Source of the DNA: an uncultured Verrucomicrobiales bacterium
GTDB lineage: Bacteria; Verrucomicrobiota; Verrucomicrobiia; Verrucomicrobiales; Akkermansiaceae
Reading direction: 5' to 3'
DNA length: 64,000 bases
Assembly (NCBI GenBank): GCA_937916135.1
Contig: CALFTQ010000051.1
Coordinates: forward strand, 11,621 to 75,620
Below the pieces are notes generated by a model. The model had not been told where the DNA came from, made no database searches, and saw only the letters and a list, made by a program, of their open reading frames with translations. Shown piece after piece: positions 51,409 through 59,921 of this stretch (position 1 is the first letter of the stretch; each line of letters opens with the position of its first letter). The position numbers and the translations under genes were made by a program.

Positions 51409-52344
51409 TCAGGGCTGATTAAGCGCCCAGCGCAGGTATTTGAGTGATTCACCCCAGATTTTACGGCTGGTGCTGCCGAGCACTACGACGATTACGGCGC
51501 GTCCGTTGCTCGATGCACAAGAAATGAGACATTTGCCGGCCAGATTGGTATAACCAGTCTTCATGCCTTGAACCCAGGGGTGGGAGGTCAGCAATCTGTT
51601 GGTGGAGCGGATCATCCGCACGGAACCGTTGTTTCGCCTGAACTCATAGGCAGGGATATTGATCATGCTGCGTATGGTTCTGTTATTGTATGCGTAGCAG
51701 GCGGCCAGTGCCATATCATAGGCCGTGGAGTACTGCTGAGCAGGCAGACCGTTCGGATTTTCAAAGTGAGTGTTGTACATGCGCATGCGCCTGGCTCGCG
51801 CGTTCATTCTCGCTACAAAAGCTTCTACACTGCCAGCACAGTCGCGAGCCAGGGAGACTGCCACATCGTTGTAACTGCCGGTGAGCATGGCCTGCAGCAG
51901 TTCGCGGCGGGTGTATTGTTCACCCGCACGCAGATTCAGTCGAATAGGTGGAGCCAGCCGGTCTGAAGCTTTGATGGTGACCACCTTGTCCAAATCCCTG
52001 GTATCACAGACGCAGAGTGCGGTAATGATCTTCTGCGTGCTGGCCACTTGCCGCCGCGTATTGGCATTGAATCCATAAAGCACATTACCATTGTAGGGGT
52101 CAATAACGCAGACTGCTGCGCAGTTTGGCTGGGGCGCCGGTACGGCCGGGGTGCGCAGTGGGCGGGTCGGGTTCAGCGGGCTTGCGTAGGGACGCCGCAC
52201 GTAGCGTGCCTCACTGGGTATAGGGGCCGGTCTGTGCCCGGATAACGGTTGCTTCTGGCTGAACGGAGAAGTGAGCGCACCGGCAGCAGGTGCGCAGGAG
52301 AAAATGAGAGTGCAGAGCGTTAGAGTGGCGGCAATAAAACGCAT
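51409..52344 (-). CDS. D-alanyl-D-alanine carboxypeptidase (S11 family)
   Basis: The protein has 311 residues from the ATG at 52344 (MRFIAATLTLCTLIFSCAPAAG); an earlier ATG at 52368 lies upstream of the promoter -10 box. It removes the terminal D-Ala of peptidoglycan stem peptides. Active-site motifs are complete: S102-T-Q-K105, S157-Y-N159, K262-T-G264. A Pro/Arg-rich linker (about 40-75) precedes the catalytic domain, and the usual C-terminal membrane-anchor helix is absent. The signal has a weak lipobox (FSC), so a lipid anchor is possible. Confidence 0.9.
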   Translation of the reverse strand: MRFIAATLTLCTLIFSCAPAAGALTSPFSQKQPLSGHRPAPIPSEARYVRRPYASPLNPTRPLRTPAVPAPQPNCAAVCVIDPYNGNVLYGFNANTRRQVASTQKIITALCVCDTRDLDKVVTIKASDRLAPPIRLNLRAGEQYTRRELLQAMLTGSYNDVAVSLARDCAGSVEAFVARMNARARRMRMYNTHFENPNGLPAQQYSTAYDMALAACYAYNNRTIRSMINIPAYEFRRNNGSVRMIRSTNRLLTSHPWVQGMKTGYTNLAGKCLISCASSNGRAVIVVVLGSTSRKIWGESLKYLRWALNQP

Positions 52345-52352
52345 GGCGCATG

Positions 52353-52381
52353 AGTCTATGCCACACACTTTGCTTTTGCAA
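52353..52381 (-). promoter_or_regulatory. Promoter of the D,D-carboxypeptidase, leaderless type
   Basis: Minus strand: TTGCAA (52376-52381), 17-bp spacer, TAGACT (52353-52358), then 8 nt to the ATG at 52344. Confidence 0.6.
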
Positions 52382-52383
52382 GT

Positions 52384-53547
52384 CTAAAGTGCGTTCATGC
52401 TGGCGTGCGTGCTGAAGCGCCCCCCGGGCAAGGGGATGACACGGCGTTCTATCTGTAAGCGCACGAGTAGCGGAGTGATGGTATGGGCTCCTTTGCCGAG
52501 GGCTCCGCAGAGTTTGTCCAGTGTGTCATGACCTGCCGCGATGGCATGCAGCAACTCATCTGCCTCCTCACCGCAAATCGGCAGACGAAGCTGGGGTTCT
52601 TTTCTGTCGGCAGGAGTTTCAAATAAATCCAGCTGCCTGGGAGCCGGGGTCCACTGCATATCTGAGAGCAGCTCCCGGGGAGAGCTGCAGAGAGTGGCGC
52701 CATCCCGAATCAGCTCATGGCAGCCGCTGGAGCTGATGCTGTTGATGGCTCCGGGTACAGCAAAGACGTTGTTGCCATACTCATCTGCTGCCATGCTGGC
52801 GGTGTGCAGGGACCCACTGCGGGTGGGCGCTTCCACCACGATGGTGGCGCGGCTCCACGCTGCCACAATTCTGTTGCGCTGGGGGAATGTTGTGCGGCTG
52901 GGGCGCATGTTCATGGGAAATTCACTCACCACGGCTCCGTGCCCGTTGCAGATGGCTTTTGCCAGCTCTGCATTTTCTTCAGGATAAATACTGGCTAACC
53001 CGAAGCCGAGCACTGCTATTGTGCGGCCCCCGGCATCCAGTGCACCCCAGTGAGCAGCCGTATCGATACCACGGGCCAGCCCGGAGATAATGGTGCAGCC
53101 AGCATCGGCCAGTTCTCTGCCAAAGCGGCGGGCTGTCGTAATCCCGTATGGGGTAGCCTGGCGTGTTCCAACGATGGCGACGCTGCGGTCACTGTCGTTG
53201 TTGAGCCAGTGCCCCCGAACATAGAGCACCATCGGCGGGTCGCTCATGCGGCGCAGAAAGTCCGGATATTCCTCATCCAGTATCGTTATGACCCGTACGC
53301 CGTGTGCGGATGCACATTCCAGCTCGGCGCGTACATTGGTGCAGTTTTTCCAGTCTGTTATGGCAGCTGCAAGTTTGTTGCCGATACGCGGCACCATGGC
53401 CAGCATTTTTTCCGGTGCATTGAGCACCAGTTCAGCGCTGCCGAAAAAGTCCAGAAGCGCCTGTATCCGCATGGAGCCTAGACCGGGTATCAGGTTGAGT
53501 GTGATAAGCGATTCCTTGGGGGTGGGTATATAGTGGTAGTTATGCAT
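52384..53547 (-). CDS. dprA: DNA processing protein DprA
   Basis: The protein has 387 residues from the ATG at 53547 (MHNYHYIPTPKESLITLNLIPGLG). The longer frame upstream adds 41 residues without family match. DprA loads RecA on single-stranded DNA taken up in transformation. Order of parts: an N-terminal SAM/HhH-like domain (LNLIPGLGSMRIQALLDFFGS), then the Rossmann DprA core (SVAIVGTRQATPYG, SGLARGIDTAAHWGAL, GFGLASIYPEENAELA, RNRIVAAWSRATIVVEA, GSLHTASMAADEYGNNVFAVPG), then a winged-helix C-terminal domain (LLVRLQIERRVIPLPGG). It ends 3 nt before the -35 of the carboxypeptidase. Confidence 0.95.
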   Translation of the reverse strand: MHNYHYIPTPKESLITLNLIPGLGSMRIQALLDFFGSAELVLNAPEKMLAMVPRIGNKLAAAITDWKNCTNVRAELECASAHGVRVITILDEEYPDFLRRMSDPPMVLYVRGHWLNNDSDRSVAIVGTRQATPYGITTARRFGRELADAGCTIISGLARGIDTAAHWGALDAGGRTIAVLGFGLASIYPEENAELAKAICNGHGAVVSEFPMNMRPSRTTFPQRNRIVAAWSRATIVVEAPTRSGSLHTASMAADEYGNNVFAVPGAINSISSSGCHELIRDGATLCSSPRELLSDMQWTPAPRQLDLFETPADRKEPQLRLPICGEEADELLHAIAAGHDTLDKLCGALGKGAHTITPLLVRLQIERRVIPLPGGRFSTHASMNAL

Positions 53548-53613
53548 ATAGCGGCAGTTTTTTCGGTGGGGGTGGGCAACTCTCCACCCAGTGCTCGGGT
53601 GGTCGGCGGGTGC

Positions 53614-53666
53614 AAAATACGGCAGCCGAATTCGGCGGAGACTTGCTCCGGAACATCGGCTGCCGT
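53614..53666 (-). terminator. Hairpin terminator after nadC
   Basis: An 11-bp stem (ACGGCAGCCGA / TCGGCTGCCGT) with an inner stem-loop (GGAG / CTCC) in the loop is followed on the minus strand by a short T-run (AAAA at 53614-53617). It lies 27 bases past the nadC stop. Confidence 0.6.
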
Positions 53667-53692
53667 TCAATGATTTCCGCGTGAAGCGCGGG

Positions 53693-54559
53693 TTACTTCT
53701 CTACGGTGAAATCGAGCCCCAGGTCGAGAGAGGGGACTGAGTGAGTGAGACAGCCGAAGCTCATGAAGTCCACGCCGGTTTCGGCGGCAGCCGGAGCCGT
53801 TGCGAGGGTGAGGCCACCGGATGCTTCGAAATAAGGTTTACAGTTCTGTCCTCGCATTTCAACAGCTTTGCGCATGTCGTCGTTGCTCATGTTATCCAGC
53901 AGGATGTAGTCTACACCTTCCAGTTTGAGGAATGCTTCCACCTGCTGCAGGTTGTCTGCTTCCAGCTGCACTTCCACCCCGGGACGTTCGTTTTTGAGCC
54001 TGTTGATGCAGGTTTGCAGGTGCTCGGTGTTGCCATCGGTCATCAGATGGTTGTCCTTCACCATGGCTCGGTCATATAGCCCCAGCCGGTGGTTGTTGCC
54101 GCCGCCATGTACCACGGCAGCTTTCTCCAGCAGGCGGTAACCGGGTGTGGTTTTGCGGGTGTCCAGCAGCTTGCATTCCGTGTGGGCTATGGCTTTCACA
54201 TATTTGTGGGTCATGCTGGCCACGCCTGAGAGACGCTGGATGAAGTTCAGCGCGGTGCGCTCTGCTCCCAGGATGGACTGGGCTTTGCCTTCAATCATCA
54301 TCACTACGGCACCTGGGGAAACTTCGTCACCATCGTTCAGGTATACTTCTACCTTCAGCGTGGGATCCACGGCTTTGAAAACTGCTTTGGCAACATTGAC
54401 GCCGGAAAGCACACCCTGGGTTCGCGGGCGGAGCAGGGCGCGTGCGTTCAGTTCGGCAGGTACGAAATAAAGAGAGGTCACGTCTCCATCTCCAAAGTCT
54501 TCTTCCAGCGCCAGTTTGATAAGCGCTTCCATGTTGTCCGATACCTTAGTGTGGCTCAT
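53693..54559 (-). CDS. nadC: Nicotinate-nucleotide pyrophosphorylase, carboxylating
   Basis: The enzyme has 288 residues from the ATG at 54559 (MSHTKVSD). An in-frame ATG at 54568 is 1 nt from a TACTAT box, which would make the second ATG the likelier start. It converts quinolinate and PRPP to nicotinate mononucleotide, the last de novo step of NAD synthesis. Marks: LALEEDFGDGDVTS, ALNFIQRLSGVA, DTRKTTPGYRLLEKAAVVHGGGNNHRLGL and MVKDNHL. NAD is the cofactor of the LigA ligase elsewhere in the window, but there is no operon link. A terminator hairpin follows at 53619-53666. Confidence 0.95.
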   Translation of the reverse strand: MSHTKVSDNMEALIKLALEEDFGDGDVTSLYFVPAELNARALLRPRTQGVLSGVNVAKAVFKAVDPTLKVEVYLNDGDEVSPGAVVMMIEGKAQSILGAERTALNFIQRLSGVASMTHKYVKAIAHTECKLLDTRKTTPGYRLLEKAAVVHGGGNNHRLGLYDRAMVKDNHLMTDGNTEHLQTCINRLKNERPGVEVQLEADNLQQVEAFLKLEGVDYILLDNMSNDDMRKAVEMRGQNCKPYFEASGGLTLATAPAAAETGVDFMSFGCLTHSVPSLDLGLDFTVEK

Positions 54560-54652
54560 GCCGCTCATGATAGTACCATCGTGCGCGATTGTAAAGGACG
54601 AAATACGTTATGCAGGAAGCGAAAAAAATCGCGTCAACCGGGCAGAAACAGC

Positions 54653-54681
54653 TTGCTTGGATTCTCTGGTAGACTTAGAAT
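54653..54681 (+). promoter_or_regulatory. Promoter of the Sel1 protein gene, leaderless type
   Basis: TTGCTT (54653-54658), 17-bp spacer, TAGAAT (54676-54681), then 6 nt to the ATG at 54688. Confidence 0.68.
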
Positions 54682-54687
54682 ACAAGA

Positions 54688-56049
54688 ATGAAGCAATTCC
54701 TTTATCTCCTCCCGTTGGCGTTGTGCCCGCTTTCTGCCCAGGTGGCAGATACAGAATCTGCCTGCAAGGCTGCTTTGGATGCGGTCAGGGCTGCGCAGTC
54801 TGAATACCTCGGCCCGGTGGTGAGTGTTGTGCTGGACGCATCCGGAGGGGATGAGCGTGAATATGCAAAGCAGATGAAGAAAGCTGCGGATGCCGGGCAC
54901 CCGGTGGCGCTCACCTGGCTGGCGCGGCAGTCGCTGCAGCAACTGCGTACTCAGGGTGTGAATACCGAAACTGCGGCAGAGGCTGTCCGCCTGCGTGCGG
55001 TCATGGAGCAGGCTGCCGCGCAGGGATATATCCCGGCTGTGGTGGAGATGGCGCATTATTGCGGAAGCGGGGTGGGAGGGCCGGCAAATGAGCAGGAAGG
55101 AATGAAGTACCTGATGCAGGCATGCAAGGCCAACAGTATGCGAGCCCGCGCTGCATATCTGCTGCTTTCGGGGCGCCTGGAAAAAGGCGGTGCCAAAGAT
55201 GCGGCCGTGGCTGCTGAACTGAAACGCCATAATTTTTACGTCGAGGAATTCTTGTCGGCCCTTACTTCTGCTTCCGATACAGCCGGGAGCCAGCAATGGC
55301 TTACCCAGGCGGCTTCGCATGGCAGCCCCGGGGCGGCCTGCACCTTGGGCTTGTATTACTTGCAGCAGGGAAAGGATGCCTTGGGCTATGAGTTCCTGAA
55401 GCAGGCGGCTGAGCGTGATCACCCGGAGGCTCTGGCGCAGCTAGCGGATCTGACACTGCCCGGTACTGCTCTCAGCCCCGGGTTGCAGAGTTTGATTAAG
55501 CCGGATACCGAGACGGCAGTCCGCCTTTTCCAGAGAGCGGTGCTTCTGGGCTATAAGCCTGCGCTCATCCCCCTGGCCGGAGAATACCACAAACAACCGG
55601 AGAAATATTCGGCTGACCGGGTGTTTGAATTGTATCGCCAGGCGGCTGATGCCGGAGACCCGCGTGGCGGGGTAGCTTATGCCTATTGCCTGGTCACGGG
55701 GCGGGGCTGCTCACAGGAGACGGAGCGTGGTCTTCGCATCCTCAAGCAGCTGGTGGATGCCGGGGTGCCGTTTGCCAATATGGCGTTGGCAGATTTGTAT
55801 TTCAATGGTTCCGGCGTCCAGGCTGATATGGGTGAAGCCCTCCGTGCGCTGACTGCGGCTGCCAGTCTGGGAGTACCCCAGAGTTACACGCTCATGGCGG
55901 TGATTTCCCAGCTGGGCAATGCTGCCACCCCCTCCGACCCCGCCCGTGCCAGAGTTTATCTGCGCATGGCTGAGGAACGGGGCGAACTAGCCCCGCAGCA
56001 GGCGTTTGATACGTTGGTTCAGGCCGGAGGGTGGAAATTCATGCCCTGA
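54688..56049 (+). CDS. Exported Sel1-repeat protein
   Basis: This 453-residue protein has a signal peptide (MKQFLYLLPLALCPLSAQ). Ten or so Sel1 units follow along its length (AADAGHPVALTWLARQSL; AAAQGYIPAVVEMAHYCGSG; AASHGSPGAACTLGLYYLQQG; ADAGDPRGGVAYAYCLVTGRG; ADLYFNGSGVQADMGEALRALTAAASLG). Sel1 proteins bind partners, often in signalling or envelope complexes; no enzyme domain is seen. It appears to be a single-gene unit converging with the RNase gene. Confidence 0.88.
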   Translation: MKQFLYLLPLALCPLSAQVADTESACKAALDAVRAAQSEYLGPVVSVVLDASGGDEREYAKQMKKAADAGHPVALTWLARQSLQQLRTQGVNTETAAEAVRLRAVMEQAAAQGYIPAVVEMAHYCGSGVGGPANEQEGMKYLMQACKANSMRARAAYLLLSGRLEKGGAKDAAVAAELKRHNFYVEEFLSALTSASDTAGSQQWLTQAASHGSPGAACTLGLYYLQQGKDALGYEFLKQAAERDHPEALAQLADLTLPGTALSPGLQSLIKPDTETAVRLFQRAVLLGYKPALIPLAGEYHKQPEKYSADRVFELYRQAADAGDPRGGVAYAYCLVTGRGCSQETERGLRILKQLVDAGVPFANMALADLYFNGSGVQADMGEALRALTAAASLGVPQSYTLMAVISQLGNAATPSDPARARVYLRMAEERGELAPQQAFDTLVQAGGWKFMP

Positions 56050-56114
56050 GCCGCCAGGACCTGCCGAATGACCGCCGGCCCGCCCCCTTCTGCCTTGTGG
56101 CGGGGTATTATAAT

Positions 56115-57521
56115 TCAGCAGCTCACGGTAGAGTCGAGCTTTGCTATGACTATTTCGCCCTTGTGAATCTGCTGCAGCGCTTCGAGCATTGCGGCAGAGC
56201 ATTCTTTTTCGCCGTGCACCAGGTAGACTTTGGTCTTGCTGCCCCCGGTTCGTGTGAAGTAGCTCAGTAACTCATTGTGATCTGCATGGCCGGAGAAGGA
56301 ATCCAGGGATTCGATGCGGGCGCGTACCGGGTATAAATCGCCCAGGATGCGCACCTCGAGCGCGCCGTTCAGGATGCGCCGTCCCAAGGTGTTTGCGGCG
56401 CAATAGCCCACGAAGAGCACGGTGTTATTGGGCCTGCCAATTCCGTTTTTGAGATGGTGGAGGATGCGGCCTGCCTCGCACATACCAGAGGCAGAGATGA
56501 TGATGGCATTCTCCCTCAGGTTGTTAAGGCGTTGAGATTCGGAGATGCTGCGCACCATGTGCAGCTGTTCGAACTGGAAGGGGTCACGCTCTTCAAAGAG
56601 GAAATTATATACCTCCTTGTTAAAACATTCCGGGTGAATCCGGAAGATTTCCGTCGCGCTTACCGCCATCGGGCTGTCCACATACACCTGATAATTCGGT
56701 AGTCTGCCTTCCTTATAGGCTCTGTTCAGCAGATAGAGCAATTGTTGAGTGCGTTCAACGGCAAACGATGGGATGTACACATTGCCCCCTCGTTTCAGTG
56801 CGTCGCGGATGGTGCGGCAGAAGGTTTCATCGTCGCGGCTGGGTGCCTCGTGGTAGCGCCCTCCATAGGTGCACTCCATCAGCATGATATCCACATCCGG
56901 CACTGGTACCGGATCGCGCAGCAGTTCGTTGTTTCCTCGTCCTACGTCGCCGGAGAAAAGCAGGCGCTTGTGCTGTCCGTCTTCTTCATCATCAATATCC
57001 AGCACAATCTGGGCGGCACCCAGGATGTGCCCGGCATCGTAGAACGTGAGGGATACGCCTGGGAGAATCGGGAACGGGATTTCGTAGCCGATGTTGATGA
57101 ACCGGCGCAGGCAGAGTTCTGCATCCTGCTCGGTGTAGATGACTTCAGCCACTTTTCCGCTGCCGCCCTTGCGTGAGCTCATTTTGTTCATGAATTTGCA
57201 GTCACTTTCCTGGATGCGGGCTGAATCTGCCAACATCACCTGGCATAGGTCGCGTGTTGCATGTGTGCTGTATATAAATCCTTTGTAGCCTTTTTTGACC
57301 AGGTTGGGCAGGTTTCCTGAGTGGTCGATATGAGCGTGCGAGAGCACTACACAATCAATTTCTGCCGGGTTGAAGTAGGGGAACTCCCGGTTGATGCGCA
57401 ATTGATCCTCCCGGTGGCCCTGGTACATGCCGCAATCCAGAAGAATTTTTCTGCCGTTCACCTCCAGCAGATGCTGGGACCCTGTTGTTGTTTCAGCTGC
57501 TCCGCAAAAATGAATTTTCAT
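56115..57521 (-). CDS. Metallo-beta-lactamase/beta-CASP ribonuclease
   Basis: This 468-residue protein is a zinc nuclease of the CPSF/RNase-like beta-CASP group. The MBL core has H62-A-H64-I-D66-H67 in SHAHIDH, AGHILGAAQI and GDVGRGNNELL. The beta-CASP part has ECTYGGR, IPSFAVERTQQLLYLL, and SASGMCEAGRILHHL. The late motif FSGHADHNELL carries the last His ligand. The length and motifs fit the broadly conserved bacterial form. It has its own leaderless-type promoter. Confidence 0.93.
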   Translation of the reverse strand: MKIHFCGAAETTTGSQHLLEVNGRKILLDCGMYQGHREDQLRINREFPYFNPAEIDCVVLSHAHIDHSGNLPNLVKKGYKGFIYSTHATRDLCQVMLADSARIQESDCKFMNKMSSRKGGSGKVAEVIYTEQDAELCLRRFINIGYEIPFPILPGVSLTFYDAGHILGAAQIVLDIDDEEDGQHKRLLFSGDVGRGNNELLRDPVPVPDVDIMLMECTYGGRYHEAPSRDDETFCRTIRDALKRGGNVYIPSFAVERTQQLLYLLNRAYKEGRLPNYQVYVDSPMAVSATEIFRIHPECFNKEVYNFLFEERDPFQFEQLHMVRSISESQRLNNLRENAIIISASGMCEAGRILHHLKNGIGRPNNTVLFVGYCAANTLGRRILNGALEVRILGDLYPVRARIESLDSFSGHADHNELLSYFTRTGGSKTKVYLVHGEKECSAAMLEALQQIHKGEIVIAKLDSTVSC

Positions 57522-57529
57522 CAGCTCGT

Positions 57530-57558
57530 AATCTAACCTGAATATTCACATTTTTCAA
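57530..57558 (-). promoter_or_regulatory. Promoter of the beta-CASP RNase, leaderless type
   Basis: Minus strand: TTGAAA (57553-57558), 17-bp spacer, TAGATT (57530-57535), then 8 nt to the ATG at 57521. Confidence 0.65.
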
Positions 57559-57621
57559 GCAAAAAGCAACCGTCCTCAAGTGTTATTTTTTTGGGTAAAG
57601 GTGCGGGTACCTTTATTCTCA

Positions 57622-57660
57622 TGAAAAACGCCCGGAAGAAATGCTTTCCGGGCGTGGAAA
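57622..57660 (-). terminator. Intrinsic terminator after the Ala-rich gene
   Basis: A 10-bp stem (ACGCCCGGAA / TTCCGGGCGT) with a short loop is followed by five T on the minus strand. It lies 24 bases past the stop of the gene at 57680. Confidence 0.82.
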
Positions 57661-57679
57661 AATTGGCTGAGCGGGGTAG

Positions 57680-58138
57680 TTATTTGAGTATCAGGCTCGG
57701 TTTCTTAATCTGGATTCCGTTCTCATTCAGTTCGATGGTGGGTTTTTCCATCTCCACCTTGGGTGCGGATGTCCTGGAAGCATTGTCTTTCAGGGTTTCG
57801 AGTTGAGATTTGGCGTCTCCGGCTGCTTTTTTTGCTGAATCGAGCCGGGCCTGGGCTTCGTTTACCTTGGCCTGGGCCGCAGCGGCTTTTTCGGCGATGC
57901 TATCGCTGAGCGCCTGCTTGTTGGCGGCATTCCTGGCAGCGGCCTCGGCCTTGGCTGCAGCAATCTTGTCGGCGATAGCCTTCTGGGCGGCCGCTTTCTT
58001 AGCATCGTTGTCGGCCTTGGCGGCAGCCTTTCTGGCAGCAGCGGCGGATTTCCACTCAGACTTGCTGGTGGGGATGGTGATGGCGGCAGAGGCACTGCCG
58101 ATGGCAGCAAGTGCGAGAATAAGGGCGAATTTCTTCAT
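57680..58138 (-). CDS. Exported Ala/Lys-rich coiled-coil protein
   Basis: This 152-residue protein has a signal peptide (MKKFALILALAAIGSASA). The mature part, to about residue 115, is one long helix made of Ala, Lys, Asp and Glu with heptad-like spacing (KAAAKADNDAKKAAAQKAIADKIAAAKAEA...). A short tail follows (KPTIELNENGIQIKKPSLILK). No enzymatic motif. It resembles small abundant periplasmic helical spacers. A strong terminator sits just after it, so it is probably a single highly expressed gene; that is inference. Confidence 0.8.
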   Translation of the reverse strand: MKKFALILALAAIGSASAAITIPTSKSEWKSAAAARKAAAKADNDAKKAAAQKAIADKIAAAKAEAAARNAANKQALSDSIAEKAAAAQAKVNEAQARLDSAKKAAGDAKSQLETLKDNASRTSAPKVEMEKPTIELNENGIQIKKPSLILK

Positions 58139-58269
58139 GGTATTATGTGATGTATTCGTTTGTTTAAGCGCATGAACAGCGCGGATTCTGTTAGAAATAC
58201 GTCAGAGATTCGTATTTTTCTACACCGATGACAAAATCTTCGCGCTGCAAATTGTGACGCATTGAGCAC

Positions 58270-58297
58270 TTGAACGCCCCTGCTGCTGTGGTAGAAT
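58270..58297 (+). promoter_or_regulatory. Promoter of the oppA-like gene, leaderless type
   Basis: TTGAAC (58270-58275), 16-bp spacer, TAGAAT (58292-58297), then 7 nt to a GTG at 58305, which is therefore the preferred start. Confidence 0.68.
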
Positions 58298-58304
58298 GGT
58301 GCGC

Positions 58305-59921
58305 GTGAAACTGCTGCCGTCCATCTGTGTCTCTCTTGCTGCCATGCTGCTGGCGGGCTGTGGAGATTCGCGCAGCTCGGCAGAAAAAGCGGCGGAGCAG
58401 GGGATTCTCATCGTGGGCAACAATCAGGAGCCGCTGAGCCTGGATCCGCACAAGGCTACCGCCGTGGCAGATGGCAAGATTATCGCCGCTCTGCTGGAAA
58501 GCCTGGTACGCCCTGATGCTCAGGATGAAACCCGGATTCACCCGGGCATGGCCGAGCGCTGGGAACACAACGCCGACGCAACGGAATGGACCTTCCACCT
58601 GCGCGAAGCTCAGTGGAGCGATGGTCGGCCTGTCACGGCGCATGATTTCGAGTACGCTTACAAGCGCCTGTTGCACCCGCAGTTTGGCGGCAAGTATGCG
58701 GAGATGCTCTATCCGCTGGAGAATGCAGAGGCGTTCAACCGGGGTCGTTGCGACTGGTCAGCCGTAGGTGTAAAAGCGCTGGATGACCACACGCTGAAGC
58801 TGCGCCTTTCCGGTCCCACGCCGCACCTGCTGCACCTGCTGCTGCATTTCACCTGGTGCCCGGTTCCGGCGCATGCGGTGGAGGCGCACGGCGGCATGCT
58901 GGACCGCCGCAGTTTGTGGAGCCGCGCCGGCAACTGGGTGGGAAATGGAGCCTATGTGCTGGATTCCCACCACTTCAACGATTACTTGTTTGTGGCAGCG
59001 AATCCGCGCTACTGGCGGGCGGACGAAGTGCGTAACCGCGGCATACGCTTCCTGCCCATCGTGAACGGTTACACGGAGACCCGCATGTTCATGGATGGCA
59101 AGCTGCATATTTCCAACAACGTGCCGCCGGAGCTGCTGAGCGTGGCTAAAGCCCGCCGCCCGGATGCCTACTGCCAGGACCCCTACTATTGCACTATTTT
59201 CTACCGTCTGAACACCACCCGCCCGCCTCTGGATGATGTGCGCGTGCGCCGTGCGCTCTCGCTGGCCATCGACCGCGAGGCGCTGGTGAATGATGTGGTG
59301 CGCGGCGCAGGTCGCCCGGCGGTCACTTTCACGCCACCCGGTGCCGGCTACTCTGTGGATGCCGCTGCGGCATACAACCACCGGCAGGCTGCCGGGCAGG
59401 CCCGCCGTTTGCTGGCCGAGGCCGGCTATCCGGAAGGTAAAGGCTTCCCGACGCTGGAAATCATGACCACCAGCCGCGATGTGCAGCGCGTGATGGCTGA
59501 GACCATCCAGGCTATGTGGCAGAAGGAATTGGGCATTCACGTGGAAATCCGCGCCTGTGAGTGGACCGCCTACAAGGCCGCCCAGCAGAATGGTGATTAC
59601 GACATGTCCTCCTCCTCCTGGAGTGGCGATTTTCTGGATGCTGCCACCTTTGTGGAACTCTGGCGCAGTGGCGGCGGCAATAATTGCACCGGCTGGGGAA
59701 GCTCGGAGTGCGATGCCGCCCTGGCTGCCGCCCGTGCCACTGGTGCTGCTGATGAGCGCCGCGCCCACCTGCGCCGCGCAGAGCAGCTCATGCTTGAGGC
59801 ACAGCCTGTCATTCCGCTCTACTGGAGCGAGCGCACCTATCTCAAATCCCCCGCTGTGAGCGGCTGGCACCCGCTGCTGCTCGATAACCACCCGCTGGAT
59901 GCCGTGCAAGTGAAACCATGA
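58305..59921 (+). CDS. Peptide ABC transporter substrate-binding lipoprotein
   Basis: The protein has 538 residues from GTG 58305 (V-K-L-L-P-S-I-C); an ATG at 58296 lies inside the -10 box. The lipobox is LLAGC. It is an SBP family 5 protein (OppA/DppA type) that captures oligopeptides in the periplasm: NNQEPLSLDPHKATAVADGKI, LHPQFGGKYAEMLYPLEN, RRALSLAIDREALVNDVVRGAGRPA, NGDYDMSSSSWSGDFLDAATFVELW. Its stop overlaps the ATG of the permease gene (ATGA). The cluster lacks ATPase genes within the window; those may lie elsewhere. Confidence 0.93.
   Translation: MKLLPSICVSLAAMLLAGCGDSRSSAEKAAEQGILIVGNNQEPLSLDPHKATAVADGKIIAALLESLVRPDAQDETRIHPGMAERWEHNADATEWTFHLREAQWSDGRPVTAHDFEYAYKRLLHPQFGGKYAEMLYPLENAEAFNRGRCDWSAVGVKALDDHTLKLRLSGPTPHLLHLLLHFTWCPVPAHAVEAHGGMLDRRSLWSRAGNWVGNGAYVLDSHHFNDYLFVAANPRYWRADEVRNRGIRFLPIVNGYTETRMFMDGKLHISNNVPPELLSVAKARRPDAYCQDPYYCTIFYRLNTTRPPLDDVRVRRALSLAIDREALVNDVVRGAGRPAVTFTPPGAGYSVDAAAAYNHRQAAGQARRLLAEAGYPEGKGFPTLEIMTTSRDVQRVMAETIQAMWQKELGIHVEIRACEWTAYKAAQQNGDYDMSSSSWSGDFLDAATFVELWRSGGGNNCTGWGSSECDAALAAARATGAADERRAHLRRAEQLMLEAQPVIPLYWSERTYLKSPAVSGWHPLLLDNHPLDAVQVKP

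Noticed and set aside
53548..53670. 41 extra residues at the N-terminus of DprA
   Set aside because: They do not match the family and would cross the gap with a terminator-like hairpin; the ATG at 53547 starts the normal sequence.
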